DNA of 64,000 nucleotides. Origin: Microbotryum silenes-acaulis. Lineage: Eukaryota; Basidiomycota; Microbotryomycetes; Microbotryales; Microbotryaceae. The translations under genes and the position numbers were made by a program. Shown here piece after piece: positions 54,994 through 64,000 of this stretch. The stretch is from contig QPFY01000010.1 of NCBI GenBank assembly GCA_003665825.1, positions 248,001-312,000 on the forward strand, read 5' to 3'. Each line of letters begins with the position of its first letter. The first letter of the stretch is position 1. The notes under the pieces are model-generated. The model made no database searches and was not told the origin of the DNA. It worked only from the letters and a program-made list of their open reading frames with translations.

Positions 54994-55617
54994 ATGGCTT
55001 CCACTCAAGTCACAGACGCCACCTCAGCCTGTTCTCACTCCACGACGAGTCCCGAACGAGAACGACTCGAAGCACGAACGATGCCTGCCCCACCTCCGTT
55101 CCTCTTTGACCTGCCGACCCAAGGCAGCGACGTATTGAACAGGTTGCACGCCTTCTTGCCTCAGATCAGGGACGCCAATATGCGCTTGGAGCAACAACAG
55201 AAGGATGGGACGAGCTTGAGTGCGCGTGATGGAGACGAGCGAGCTGGCCTGGTCGACGGGGACGAGGATCACGAAGAGCAGGAGGAAGTGGTCGTGTTGG
55301 AAGAGATCGAATCGAGTGATAGTAGTGACAGCGACGACGGCGACAGTGACGACAACGACAGTGACGACGATGACGATGACGAAGACGACAGCGACGAGCA
55401 CCCAGAAGTCGGTCAAAACTCCAAGATGGGTGTCGAACAAGCCGGCGACGAAGACCCGGCCATGGCACAACCTCGACGGTCAGCAGCATCAGGGCTCTCG
55501 CATCTACTCGACATCCAAGGCAACTCGTCCAGCGCGGATTCGCCTGATCGGCCAACGAAAGCGCTGCCGAGTACCAAGGGCAAGATCACGCTCATCCAAG
55601 AGATTGACCTTACATGA
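54994..55617 (+). CDS. small acidic protein, NOPCHAP1 (C12orf45)-like
   Basis: A single exon gives 207 aa. The segment GSDVLNRLHAFLPQIRDANM followed by RLEQQQ resembles the conserved core of NOPCHAP1, the chaperone that links the R2TP complex to box C/D snoRNP protein NOP58. After it comes a hydrophobic VVVLEEIE and a long Asp/Ser/Glu tract (about 45 residues), typical of CK2-phosphorylated nuclear proteins. The C-terminus (KGKITLIQEIDLT) ends in a short hydrophobic motif. The similarity is limited to one segment, so the assignment is tentative. Confidence 0.5.
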   Translation: MASTQVTDATSACSHSTTSPERERLEARTMPAPPPFLFDLPTQGSDVLNRLHAFLPQIRDANMRLEQQQKDGTSLSARDGDERAGLVDGDEDHEEQEEVVVLEEIESSDSSDSDDGDSDDNDSDDDDDDEDDSDEHPEVGQNSKMGVEQAGDEDPAMAQPRRSAASGLSHLLDIQGNSSSADSPDRPTKALPSTKGKITLIQEIDLT

Positions 55618-56404
55618 GTGCAACATGCCCCTTGGCGACGTCGGCACGGCGGGAGGACAGGATGTGCAAGTCAGAACGCGTGAAGCAACTCGATGCAAAC
55701 TTCATGTTGGAGGGTTCCGACGGCGGAGGTCGCAATACCTCAGCGTGGGTGGTCTGTCTGCCGCCCTGGGTGAGTCAGCCAGTAGTCGGCCAGGTCAGCC
55801 GAGTCGTGTTCGCGAGATCCGCGCGCTCTCGCGTTTCTCCGGTGTCTCATTTGTGCGCGACGCCGAGCTGGGTCCGTGCACTTCGATTGAACTTTTGAGC
55901 TCCTTGCCGAACGCTCGTGTCCCTATCTGATTTTATTTTTGGAACACTGCCAAGCGCCTTCCTGTTTCATGGGTTTGAACACGAGGCAGATCTGAAAAGA
56001 ACATAAAAAGGGACAAGAGAGATACAAAACGAGCCAGAAAACAAAGATGGAGATGGTGGCCAACTAAGTCAAGGATGGCGAGCACTGCAAGCAAGCACGG
56101 GTCGGGGTTGGTGTAGGGGACGCAAGGATTGAATTTGCCAGACAGAGCAGAAGAGGGACTTTCTAAGGTATGGATCGTCCGTCGAAAAAAAGCAGATGTA
56201 TGACCTTCAAGCTTGCGCCACGTCATCACTGACGAGGTCCGTGCTCGATGAGGCCGAACGTGTGCCCCCTACTCAAGGTACCTTGCCTGCCCATGCGGTG
56301 CACATGGCTCGAATTGCCTATACAAGGTCGGATATTTATGTGCCGCATGAAGATACTAAAAGCCGCAATGGAGGTCTCAGTACTCGACACGGTCCTTCCA
56401 CGGT
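55618..56404. other. intergenic region left of the fold-back repeat
   Basis: No gene, RNA or repeat can be supported in this interval beyond short random frames. Confidence 0.4.
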
Positions 56405-57448
56405 CCTCAGCGGCCTCACGCTTGCCCTCGTGCGCGGCGCCGCAGCGTCTCTTGCTTGACCTTAGTCCTTTTAGTAGTCTTTCTTCGCCTGCGAATTACG
56501 CCGTTTGATCCTTTCAGTTTGGACTCGGAATCAGTGAGGCTCGAGAGCGATCTCGTGCCATTCACTTTCTCTTTGCATCGAGTCCTGATCGCCACCCTGG
56601 TCTCCCTCTCTCCCTCTCTCCCTCCCTTTCCCCCCTCGGCTCGCAGAAAGCAAGTCACTTTATCGCTCGACCTCGCCTCGCCTTCCGCTTGCCCCATTCT
56701 CCCGTTGATGGCCATCTTCCTCGAGGACGACGCCTTCGAGTCACCACCTCCACTCGACAAGCTCGCGACACTGCGCCTCGACAAGCCCGTCCCCCTCGTC
56801 CTGCGTCCCGGCGTGCTCGACCGCTACGTCTTTCGCGCGTCGGAACGTGGGAACACGAGCACGACTGGCGACACCCCTTGTGGCTGCGAGTGGTTCGGCC
56901 GCACGCTTCAGGCCCTCGGCACGGCGCTCGGCTGGGTCGTAACCCACACGTTGTACGCTTGGCGACGTTTCCCGGCCAACGCCATCAACGTCCCTGAGGT
57001 CACCCTCGCGGAGAGCGCCGCCTGCTCATGGGACACAGCGCGGACTCGACGGCGTACGAGCGACACTACCAGAGCCACCGTACCAAGGTCGACACTCAGG
57101 CGCTCGTCGGTGGTGACTCGAAGGTGTCGTCCTCGAGGAAGATGGCCAGCAGGGGGAGAATGGGGCAAGCGGAAGGCGAGGCGAGGTCGAGCGATAAAGT
57201 GACTTGCTTTCTGCGAGCCGAGGGGGGAAAGGGAGGGAGGGAGAGAGGGAGACCAGGGTGGCGATCAGGACTCGATGCAAAGAGAAAGTGAATGGCACGA
57301 GATCGCTCTCGAGCCTCACTGATTCCGAGTCCAAACTGAAAGGATCAAACGGCGTAATTCGCAGGCGAAGAAAGACTACTAAAAGGACTAAGGTCAAGCA
57401 AGAGACGCTGCGGCGCCGCGCACGAGGGCAAGCGTGAGGCCGCTGAGG
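56405..57448. repeat. fold-back inverted repeat (arms about 340 bp, 360-bp spacer)
   Basis: The segment 56405-56748 is the near-identical reverse complement of 57109-57448. I see a few substitutions and a small length change in a CTCCCT tract. The spacer is 56749-57108. The outer ends read CCTCAGCGGCCTCACGCTTG and its complement. No transposase, terminal inverted repeat motif or target duplication is evident. The left arm looks like the promoter and start of a gene, because the ATG at 56708 opens a frame that crosses the spacer. The simplest view is therefore an inverted duplication of a gene's 5' region, although a fold-back element is possible. Confidence 0.85.
56456..57202 (+). CDS. hypothetical ORF spanning the fold-back repeat
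   Basis: A 248-codon frame starts in the left arm, crosses the spacer and ends in the right arm. An internal ATG at 56708 (MAIFLEDDAFESPP) is an equally good start. The spacer part reads LRLDKPVPLVLRPGVLDRYV, a Cys pair (TPCGCEWFG) and a hydrophobic stretch (LQALGTALGWVVTHTLY). I recognise no family. It may be a truncated gene whose 3' part was replaced by the inverted copy, or chance coding. Confidence 0.25.
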   Translation: MTLVLLVVFLRLRITPFDPFSLDSESVRLESDLVPFTFSLHRVLIATLVSLSPSLPPFPPSARRKQVTLSLDLASPSACPILPLMAIFLEDDAFESPPPLDKLATLRLDKPVPLVLRPGVLDRYVFRASERGNTSTTGDTPCGCEWFGRTLQALGTALGWVVTHTLYAWRRFPANAINVPEVTLAESAACSWDTARTRRRTSDTTRATVPRSTLRRSSVVTRRCRPRGRWPAGGEWGKRKARRGRAIK

Positions 57449-59179
57449 TTGGCTTGAGGTCGTCGTGAGGCGTAGGCGGAGCGACGCCTTACACCAACCA
57501 AGTGGCCGGCTCAGCCCGGCTCACACCGGCGGCCTGGCAGTGGTTCAGTCGGCCTCGACGTGTACGGGTGTACGCGTTTGCATGGTCCTTCTTTTGAGCC
57601 AAAACGTCGTGTAGATCCACTTTCGAGCCCATGCAATGGTCTACACGTCTGTGCAGGTCCATGCATACAAGCGCCTGGAGAATTGAAGGACACCACCGCT
57701 GCGGCGCCCGCCGCCCGGACAAAGCCCTCGAAGTGGAACGGCTGGTGTGTGCGGATGCATGGACCTCCATCATGATGCACGGTCGTGCACTTGCATTATA
57801 ATGGCAGAGCAAGGTCCTTAGAACGCATTTGACCAATTGCAAGAGCTCTGAGCCCTGGCGTTAGTCAACTTATGCTCACCGCACTCCCAGTTGAAGTACT
57901 TTTCACGATAGACCCGACTCGGAGCGGACATGGATTCCATTCTCTCGGGCAGATCATGTACAGCACGACAAAAGCTAGCCAGGGTTTGCAGGTCGAAACA
58001 AGGATCTATCGAATCAGATCCCTCTCGACCCTCGCCTGGCTCTTCTTCTTAGAAAGACTTGCGGGAGGTTCATACGGGTGCCGGGGCTCGGCAAGGGACG
58101 CTTTTGTCGACGGCGACAGCCAAAGTCGAAACGGGAGCAGTGTTGCCGGTGTGTGGAGCGGTTGACTGAATCCTCCCAGTCTTGATGTAGAAGAGTCCGG
58201 GTCGTCCTGATCCTTGAGCTCGAGATAGCTTTGCGTGCAACAGTGTATGAATGGAATGGGACGGGGAGAAGGGAGGGAGTGGCGGGCACTATGTCCCATG
58301 ATCGTTTCGTTTCGTTTTCTTCTGGGGGTCGCATCGTCCCCGTTGCACCAGTTTCGGCTAGGGCAAGTTCGCGGGCCAAGTGTAATGCGAGAGATCGACG
58401 TCGGACCGTTCGATTGTAATAGATGATCGCGTTAGAGAGGTAGTCCGTGACCTCAGGAGCTCGCAAGAATTGGGCGGCGCGGCGTCGAGAAAGCCCAAGA
58501 TCGACAAACGCCGTATACTACAAACAGGCCCCTCCGCAACCACACAATGCACGCCACGATAAGCCGGAGCATCTTCTCGGGGCAGAAGATTCGATGTGCG
58601 AGCGAGTGCACGTCCACCCGAAGAACGGGGAACTGGTAGATCTGCGGCTGTAGCAGATACGGCACCATCTCCCACCTCCCGTTACACTCACCATATCAAT
58701 GAGGACCCGCTACCCTCTAAATCGATCCCTTCTCTCCCGGGTGGCGCGTCGATGAGGAAAGCATGTTGGCATCACAAAAGGAACGGCTGGATCTCGAGCG
58801 ATCACAAGCACCGCAGACAACAGATGAGTAGCTCAGGTCGAACCGAGTTAATACACTGGGAACGCGTAAAAAGGAGGACGTGCCCAGCAGACGAAGTATA
58901 AGAAAATACACATTAATTGTGAATCATAGCCGCCGCGAAACCTAAAATAAATCGGAAGTCTGTTGGATTGGCCCCGATGAGAGTGAGGAGTGAGAAAGAG
59001 AGGAAGGAGAGAGCACGCAGAGCTCGGGAGGATCCGCGCAAGCGAATGCTCTGATAGCTGAACGGGCCCGTTCTGCGATGATGGATCTGCGCAAGCGCGG
59101 AGAAGCCTTTCCGTGTCAGAAGTACGCCGAGCCAACGTAAAGAAGTCGTTGCGGGCTCACCTAAATCGTGGGTTTGGTT
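57449..59179. other. gene-poor region between the fold-back repeat and SSK1
   Basis: I see only short frames without motifs here. Around 57,655-57,770 GGTCCATGCAT and ATGCATGGACC form a short inverted pair about 90 bp apart. Nothing else could be supported. Confidence 0.4.
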
Positions 59180-62100
59180 TCAAGGAGAGTCCGCTGGGGG
59201 TGACACCTCGTGCGCGTGTGATGCAGACTCATCCTCGTAGGAAGCGGTCGCGGACTGAGCCAAAGGTGACGGACCAGGCCGCTTCGACGCCATTATCGAT
59301 GGCGTGAGTAGCAGCGACCCATCGTTGGAGGGCTCAGACAAGCCTTGCTGGGCCACCGATGCGAGATGTCTCAGCTTGTCGTCGACGGTCGCGATCGTCT
59401 CGTCATTGATGACGGGAGCTTCGCCGTCTTGGTCATCGATGGCTGATCGTGAAGAAGGAGTGTCCTCGGCGATCGTACTCGGGACCTTGGGGACATCTTT
59501 GCTTGCGGACGGTTCCTCGGCAAGCGAGGTCTCGGGCGTCGGAGCTTGAATCGTGACAGTAGGGTTCTCGGCCGCGGAAGATGAAGGGTCCGACGGCGTA
59601 GCCTCGGAAGGGTTGACGGGCAAGTTGCGTTCGGTTGTAATCGCCTGCACCGGTTGGCTCTTCATCGTTCCGTCGCTGTGTTCCTCGATCCCGGCGCCGG
59701 CGCTGCCGCTTCCGTTGCCGCTGTCGTAAACCCGCCCGAGGCCACCACTGGAAGGGGTCGGCGTCGCAGCGTGTGTTGCTTTGGGAGCGATGTGCAACTG
59801 CAGAGAGATGATGGCAGCCTTCGAGGACATCCCAGACACGAACGAGCGCTTGCTCGTCTCGCTCAAGCTTCGACTCGTAGCTGGGGTCGTCAACGTGCTA
59901 GACCTGACTGAGGAGGGGCTCGCATCGCTTGGGAAGGCCGAGAAGCCAGACAGGTACGCCATCGAGCCCCATTCGCGAAGTTTCTTCTCCAGCCAAGCGA
60001 GCGAGACGGGCTTGGTCAAGAAATCGTTGCAGCCAGCAGCGAGAGCGTTCACTCGATCGGCTTGCAGCGACGAGGCGGTCAACGCAACGATGATGACGGG
60101 CATGTTCAGTTGTAGCGGAGAGATGGGACTACCGACCACGGGCGAAGACCGTGAGGAGGGCAAGCTGCTGCTGGCACTCGAGATGGGCGAAGCGATATCG
60201 GTCGTCGGCGTCGTGATAAAGGTGCCAATGTTATTAGCTCGCTCCATCTCCCGAATCTCGCGAGTTGCTTCAATTCCGTCCTTGACGGGTAGCTGGATGT
60301 CCATCTGCAATAAGGAGCGAGAAGGTACCTTTGAGTCAACTGCAACAACATCTGCTCGAGCCCGATCCGACCTGCTGCGGACTCACCAGCACGAGATGGA
60401 ACGACCCCGCTCTCCATTTCTGCACCGCTTCTTCTCCATCCTTGGCAACCGCATACGCGATCCCCTTCTTCTTCATGAACGTCGACAAGATCATTTGGTT
60501 GATGGGGTTATCTTCAACAATCAGCACATTGATCGGAGGCACGGCCGGCAGCGTCACTTTGCGGCTCGGGCGCCGTCGACTCTTGGGCGAGTGGCCCGTT
60601 GTGGGCCGACGCGGCGGGCTCGAGTGAAACGTCTGCGGCGTAGCTGGTGCCGAGGTTGCAGTCTTGTTGGATGAAGCGGTACCCGTCCCTCCGATCGAAG
60701 GCGACATCGATGGCGGGGTAGAGGACGTGTTGGAACCGACACGCCGGGCCGCGGCAGCGCTCACTCCTGATGGTCCCATCCTCGGCGAGCTCGAGCCTGC
60801 CACCGCACCCGTGCCGATTGACGATGGGGTAGGTGCAGTCAAACGGCGTGTCGTGAGTGAGGCAGATGAGCCTTGGCGTCGCAGCGAGTCCGACGGCCGT
60901 GGGCTTGGCACATTAGTCCCAGGGTCAGCCATGAGAAGCGGGTCTTCCTCCCCTGCAGCCCGCGATTTGGCGGACAGGATGAACGAATCGAGCGTCAAGG
61001 CCGGCGTCCCGATCGGAATCAGATGGGGCGATTCGTTCTTCGGACTTGTCGTTGAACTGCCGCTAGAACTTCGACGTATGTGCCCGAGGCCGATCTCGTG
61101 CGGAGTCGCAACAGGCGCGGCTTGGGAAGACGAAGGCGAAGCGAACGATTCGCCAATCTTGGGTGAAGTGGCCGTGTTTTGGCTACCTTGGCGTGACCGT
61201 ACCGAAGGAACCGATGCATCCCTGTCGCGGTGCGTCTTCCCATTGCTCACACGACGAGTCGAGGGCTGGAAGAAGATGGCCGGTCGTCCATTTGGGCTCT
61301 GGAAGACAACTCCCTCGCTAGGCGTGGCACCGTCCATGTTCTGAGCCATGCCCGAAAAGTACGACATTTGATCGTCCGAGATCGTCTCCAAAGGCGAAGG
61401 AGGCTGACCGTTCGGCATCGATGAGGGCAGGCTGCTCGTCGGTGGGGTGTGGACCCGCACACTCGCATTGCCACTCGATACATTGCCTTCGCCCCTGTCA
61501 CTGGCCAACTCTGGTTTACCCTCGTCACCACCGACAGCGGGCGAGAGCTTGGGCGACCAATACTGCACGCCCGGCGCCGAGGGCGAAGTCGCAATCGGAG
61601 GGAGGGAGGGGTCGATGCTGGGTCGCTTCAAGGCCGTCCATAGCGCCGTGAGGATACGTCTCGGGCCGGCAGGCTTGGGAATCACGAGCACCTCGGGCAA
61701 GCTGGGCGATTTCGCATGTGCGAGCGCGTCTTGAACCAACTCCTTGATCGTCTTGTACTGCGTCAAGCTCGCAAAATGGATGATGACCCAAGTCGCTTGG
61801 GTTTGCGGCACTTGGGTGATCTGACGGACGTGGGGTGACGAGCGAGTGCGGCGTGTGGCAAGCTGAGGCCGCTTGGTCGGAAGCGCTTGATGGTAGTGCA
61901 GAGGCAGCGCACGAAGGGTGTAGAGGAGTCGCCGCAGCGTGGTGACGTCGTCATCAATAACGATTAGACTCGAAGCCGGATCGGTAGCTAAGTCTGAAGG
62001 GACTCCACCACTGCTCAGAGAGAGTCCATCCGCCAGCCCCAGCTTCCTGAGCGGTGAGTTGAGAGGCTCGTTGGAATGATCGCCCGAGTCGAACCGAGGC

Positions 62101-64000
62101 CGTCCACTTTTGGTTGAAGCGGCTTCGTCGTGGTCGAGAGCAATGTGGGTCAAGTCCATGCCCCATCCGGCGAGATGATGCGTCAGGTGCTTCGCAAACG
62201 AGCTGTTTTCGCCCGCGTGCAACGCAACACGCAGTCCTTGGAGCGACGTACGGGCGAAGCGAATCAGATCTTCGGCGATGGGCTCGTGGCGACCCGACAC
62301 CTCATGGATCTCGCTGGCAACCCTTTGTCGTCCAAAGATCGTGTCCTCGGTCGCAGACGACGATTCCGCCGGCATGCCACCAGCTAGAACACCTTCAATG
62401 GTCCATGAGTTGTTGGCGTCGAATGACTCGAATGTCCGAACGTCCGCTTTGAGATCAGGGTGATCAAGTATAGCTTGCGCTTTCCGCACGGCCAGAGCCG
62501 ATGGTGATGACGGATCGACCGGAGACATCGCTTCGAAAGGTGCGGGAGAGCCGGGGGTGGTCCGAACGAGGGCAATTCCGGTCGACACCCTCCACATTTG
62601 GTCAGACCTCAGCCGGGTCTTGATGTAGGCCTGTCTGGGTTGATTCGCATCCTCTATCGGCTGCTCAACCATGGGTGACAATTCGACGGATTGCGATGAA
62701 GCTGGTGTGGCTTGAAATCGAATGCAGAGGCTCGATCCCGATGGGGCACGCGAAATAACGTCATGCAGGATCTAGGAATTCGTGTGCGTGAGCAAATCGT
62801 CAGCTCTCATCTCTCCCCTCGCGGTCTCCAGGGCACTACCCTAGGCTTGCTACGTACCCAAATCAGTGCGATAGACCAAGCACTCTCGTCACCTTGTACA
62901 AGGCACTCTCTGCTCTCCGACCGATGGTCGAGAGTGGCACATGCGGCAGGCTTCCGCACACCATCCGAGCTATCCGACATCGACGGCGTCGAGAGTGAGC
63001 TAGGTGCCTTGCTCTGGCCCATCCTGCCGACGATGATCTCGATGTGTTTTGCGGCCGCAGTCGCCGCCAAGACATCCGCAACGCCTTGCAACATGGACGG
63101 GAAGTCAAAAGAGGGCGCCGCTTCGTGTTCGTTGGCGTCACCCGCGATCCGCGTCGAGTCCGGATTGAAGTCGTGGTCTTTGTTCGGTGCCGATTGAGTT
63201 ATCATATTGGTCGACTCCTTGTTCTGCACCCCAGTGATCCACTCGAGACCACGCAGCAGCCTCCACAACGCGGCTACACTAACGGCAGGTAGCGAGACCG
63301 TGCTCGGCGCATGGAGCTCATGCGAGTGAGAGGTCGCGACGTGGCTCATAGTCGAGCCGAACATCCCACCTGTGTCGTGCGATGACGTCTTGGACGTCTT
63401 GGACGTGACGGACGACGCTATCGAGGCGCGATCGGATGCGGGGTAAGGCAGTTCAGTCGTACGGCTGGCGGCCGAGGACGACATGTAAGGGGAAGTGAAA
63501 GGCGCAGAGAAACTTTCTCCGGAGTAGTCCCCGGATATTACAGCGGGCGAAAACAGGTGCGATGGTCCCAGCTGCGCGAGCATCACGAGGGCCGCTGGGA
63601 TGAGGGAATTGATGAGGCCGAGAGGAGCATCAAGTGTCGCCGACGAGACGGGCTCGGGTTCAAGAATCGGGCCAAGAACTGGGAACGAGTTGGATGCCGA
63701 CAGTGTTGGTGTCCTATCGGGCAACAGAGTCTTTTGGCTGAAGCCGCTCCCCCTTCGAGGCACGCGCGGCGCCTCGTACCAAGAAGTCCTTTCCATCGGA
63801 TCTCGTTCCTTACCCGCCCGTACCGTCGACGCCGGTGAGATCGGGGAAGGCAGGGGCACGTCGTTTGCGAGGAACGGTGAAACCATCGGCGAATGTGCTT
63901 GCGAGTCTCGTGCCGTACCAGTCGAGCTTAGTCGTCGGAACGAAGGTTGGAACCGGTGCTTGCCCTGCGCTGAGCCCGAGCCTGCGCCCGAGCCGCTGGA
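59180..64000 (-). CDS. SSK1: response regulator Ssk1 of the HOG pathway (5' end outside window)
   Basis: Three exons are visible (62858-64000 and continuing beyond the edge, 60387-62771, 59180-60304), giving at least 1,550 codons. The frame is open to the right edge. Exon 1 contains degenerate sensor-like segments (MLQGVADVLAATAAAKHIEI, and across the splice LIWILHDVISRAP) that echo a histidine-kinase fold, as in other Ssk1/Mcs4 proteins. After about 600 Ser/Pro-rich residues, the receiver domain reads INVLIVEDNPINQMILSTFM, KDGEEAVQKW, LVLMDIQLPVKDGIEATREI, VALTASSLQADRVNALAAGC and DFLTKPVSLAWLEKKL. The phospho-accepting Asp of MDIQ is the second codon of exon 3. Ssk1 receives phosphate from the Ypd1 relay and controls Ssk2-type MAPKKKs during osmotic stress. 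An insertion of about 40 residues in the receiver is common in the family. Confidence 0.92.

Noticed and set aside
57489..57842. Overlapping Cys/His-rich ORFs on both strands near 57.6 kb
   Set aside because: Both strands are open by composition; neither has a recognisable fold, splice partners or a plausible context.

Overview
This is a gene-dense fungal nuclear window, most likely from a basidiomycete of the Pucciniomycotina (Microbotryomycetes-like). The evidence is short introns (about 50-130 bp) with GTRNGT donors, up to 13 exons per gene, a G+C-rich and C-rich codon style, and basidiomycete-type versions of RSC9, HapX, Sla2 and Ssk1. All gene models below were built by hand from reading frames and splice sites. 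For nearly all complete models the exon lengths sum to a multiple of three.

Layout. 0-6.7 kb: the 3' part of an LEA-like gene, pantothenate kinase (minus) and the RSC9 chromatin-remodelling subunit (plus). 6.8-11.3 kb: two tandem arrestin-like paralogues (minus); a third, interrupted by a short repeat element, lies at 50.9-52.8 kb. 12.8-15.35 kb: a 13-exon sugar transporter (minus). 15.4-22.8 kb: a nested transposon. A Ty1/copia-type LTR retrotransposon (minus) with a GGCCA target duplication has its 5' LTR split by a 1,970-bp Helitron with diagnostic ends (TCTACTA..., hairpin plus CTAG, A|T target). The uninterrupted LTR at the other end of the same retrotransposon gives the empty site. 23.4-27 kb: nudE and ALG14. 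27.2-28.8 kb: a bHLH regulator with a very long loop. 29.8-35.6 kb: a DCAF11-like WD40 protein and SEC63. 35.9-40.0 kb: Sla2/HIP1R, whose start codon is split by an intron. 40.7-46.0 kb: a divergent pair, a membrane-anchored multicopper (Fet3-like) oxidase and the iron regulator HapX. 46.6-50.6 kb: eIF3e and an unrecognised disordered protein. 53.35-54.3 kb: ERF4, the Ras palmitoyltransferase subunit. 55.0-55.6 kb: a small acidic NOPCHAP1-like protein. 56.4-57.45 kb: a large fold-back inverted repeat. 59.2 kb to the right edge: the 5'-truncated Ssk1 response regulator of the HOG pathway.

The genes are mostly unrelated housekeeping and regulatory loci, not an operon-like system. The functional links I can defend are HapX next to the Fet3-like oxidase (iron homeostasis) and the three-member arrestin family. 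The accessory biology is the transposon history: the nested copia/Helitron, an inverted duplication inside gag, a short element with 5-bp target duplications that has split a gene, and the fold-back repeat. No rRNA, tRNA or CRISPR was found.
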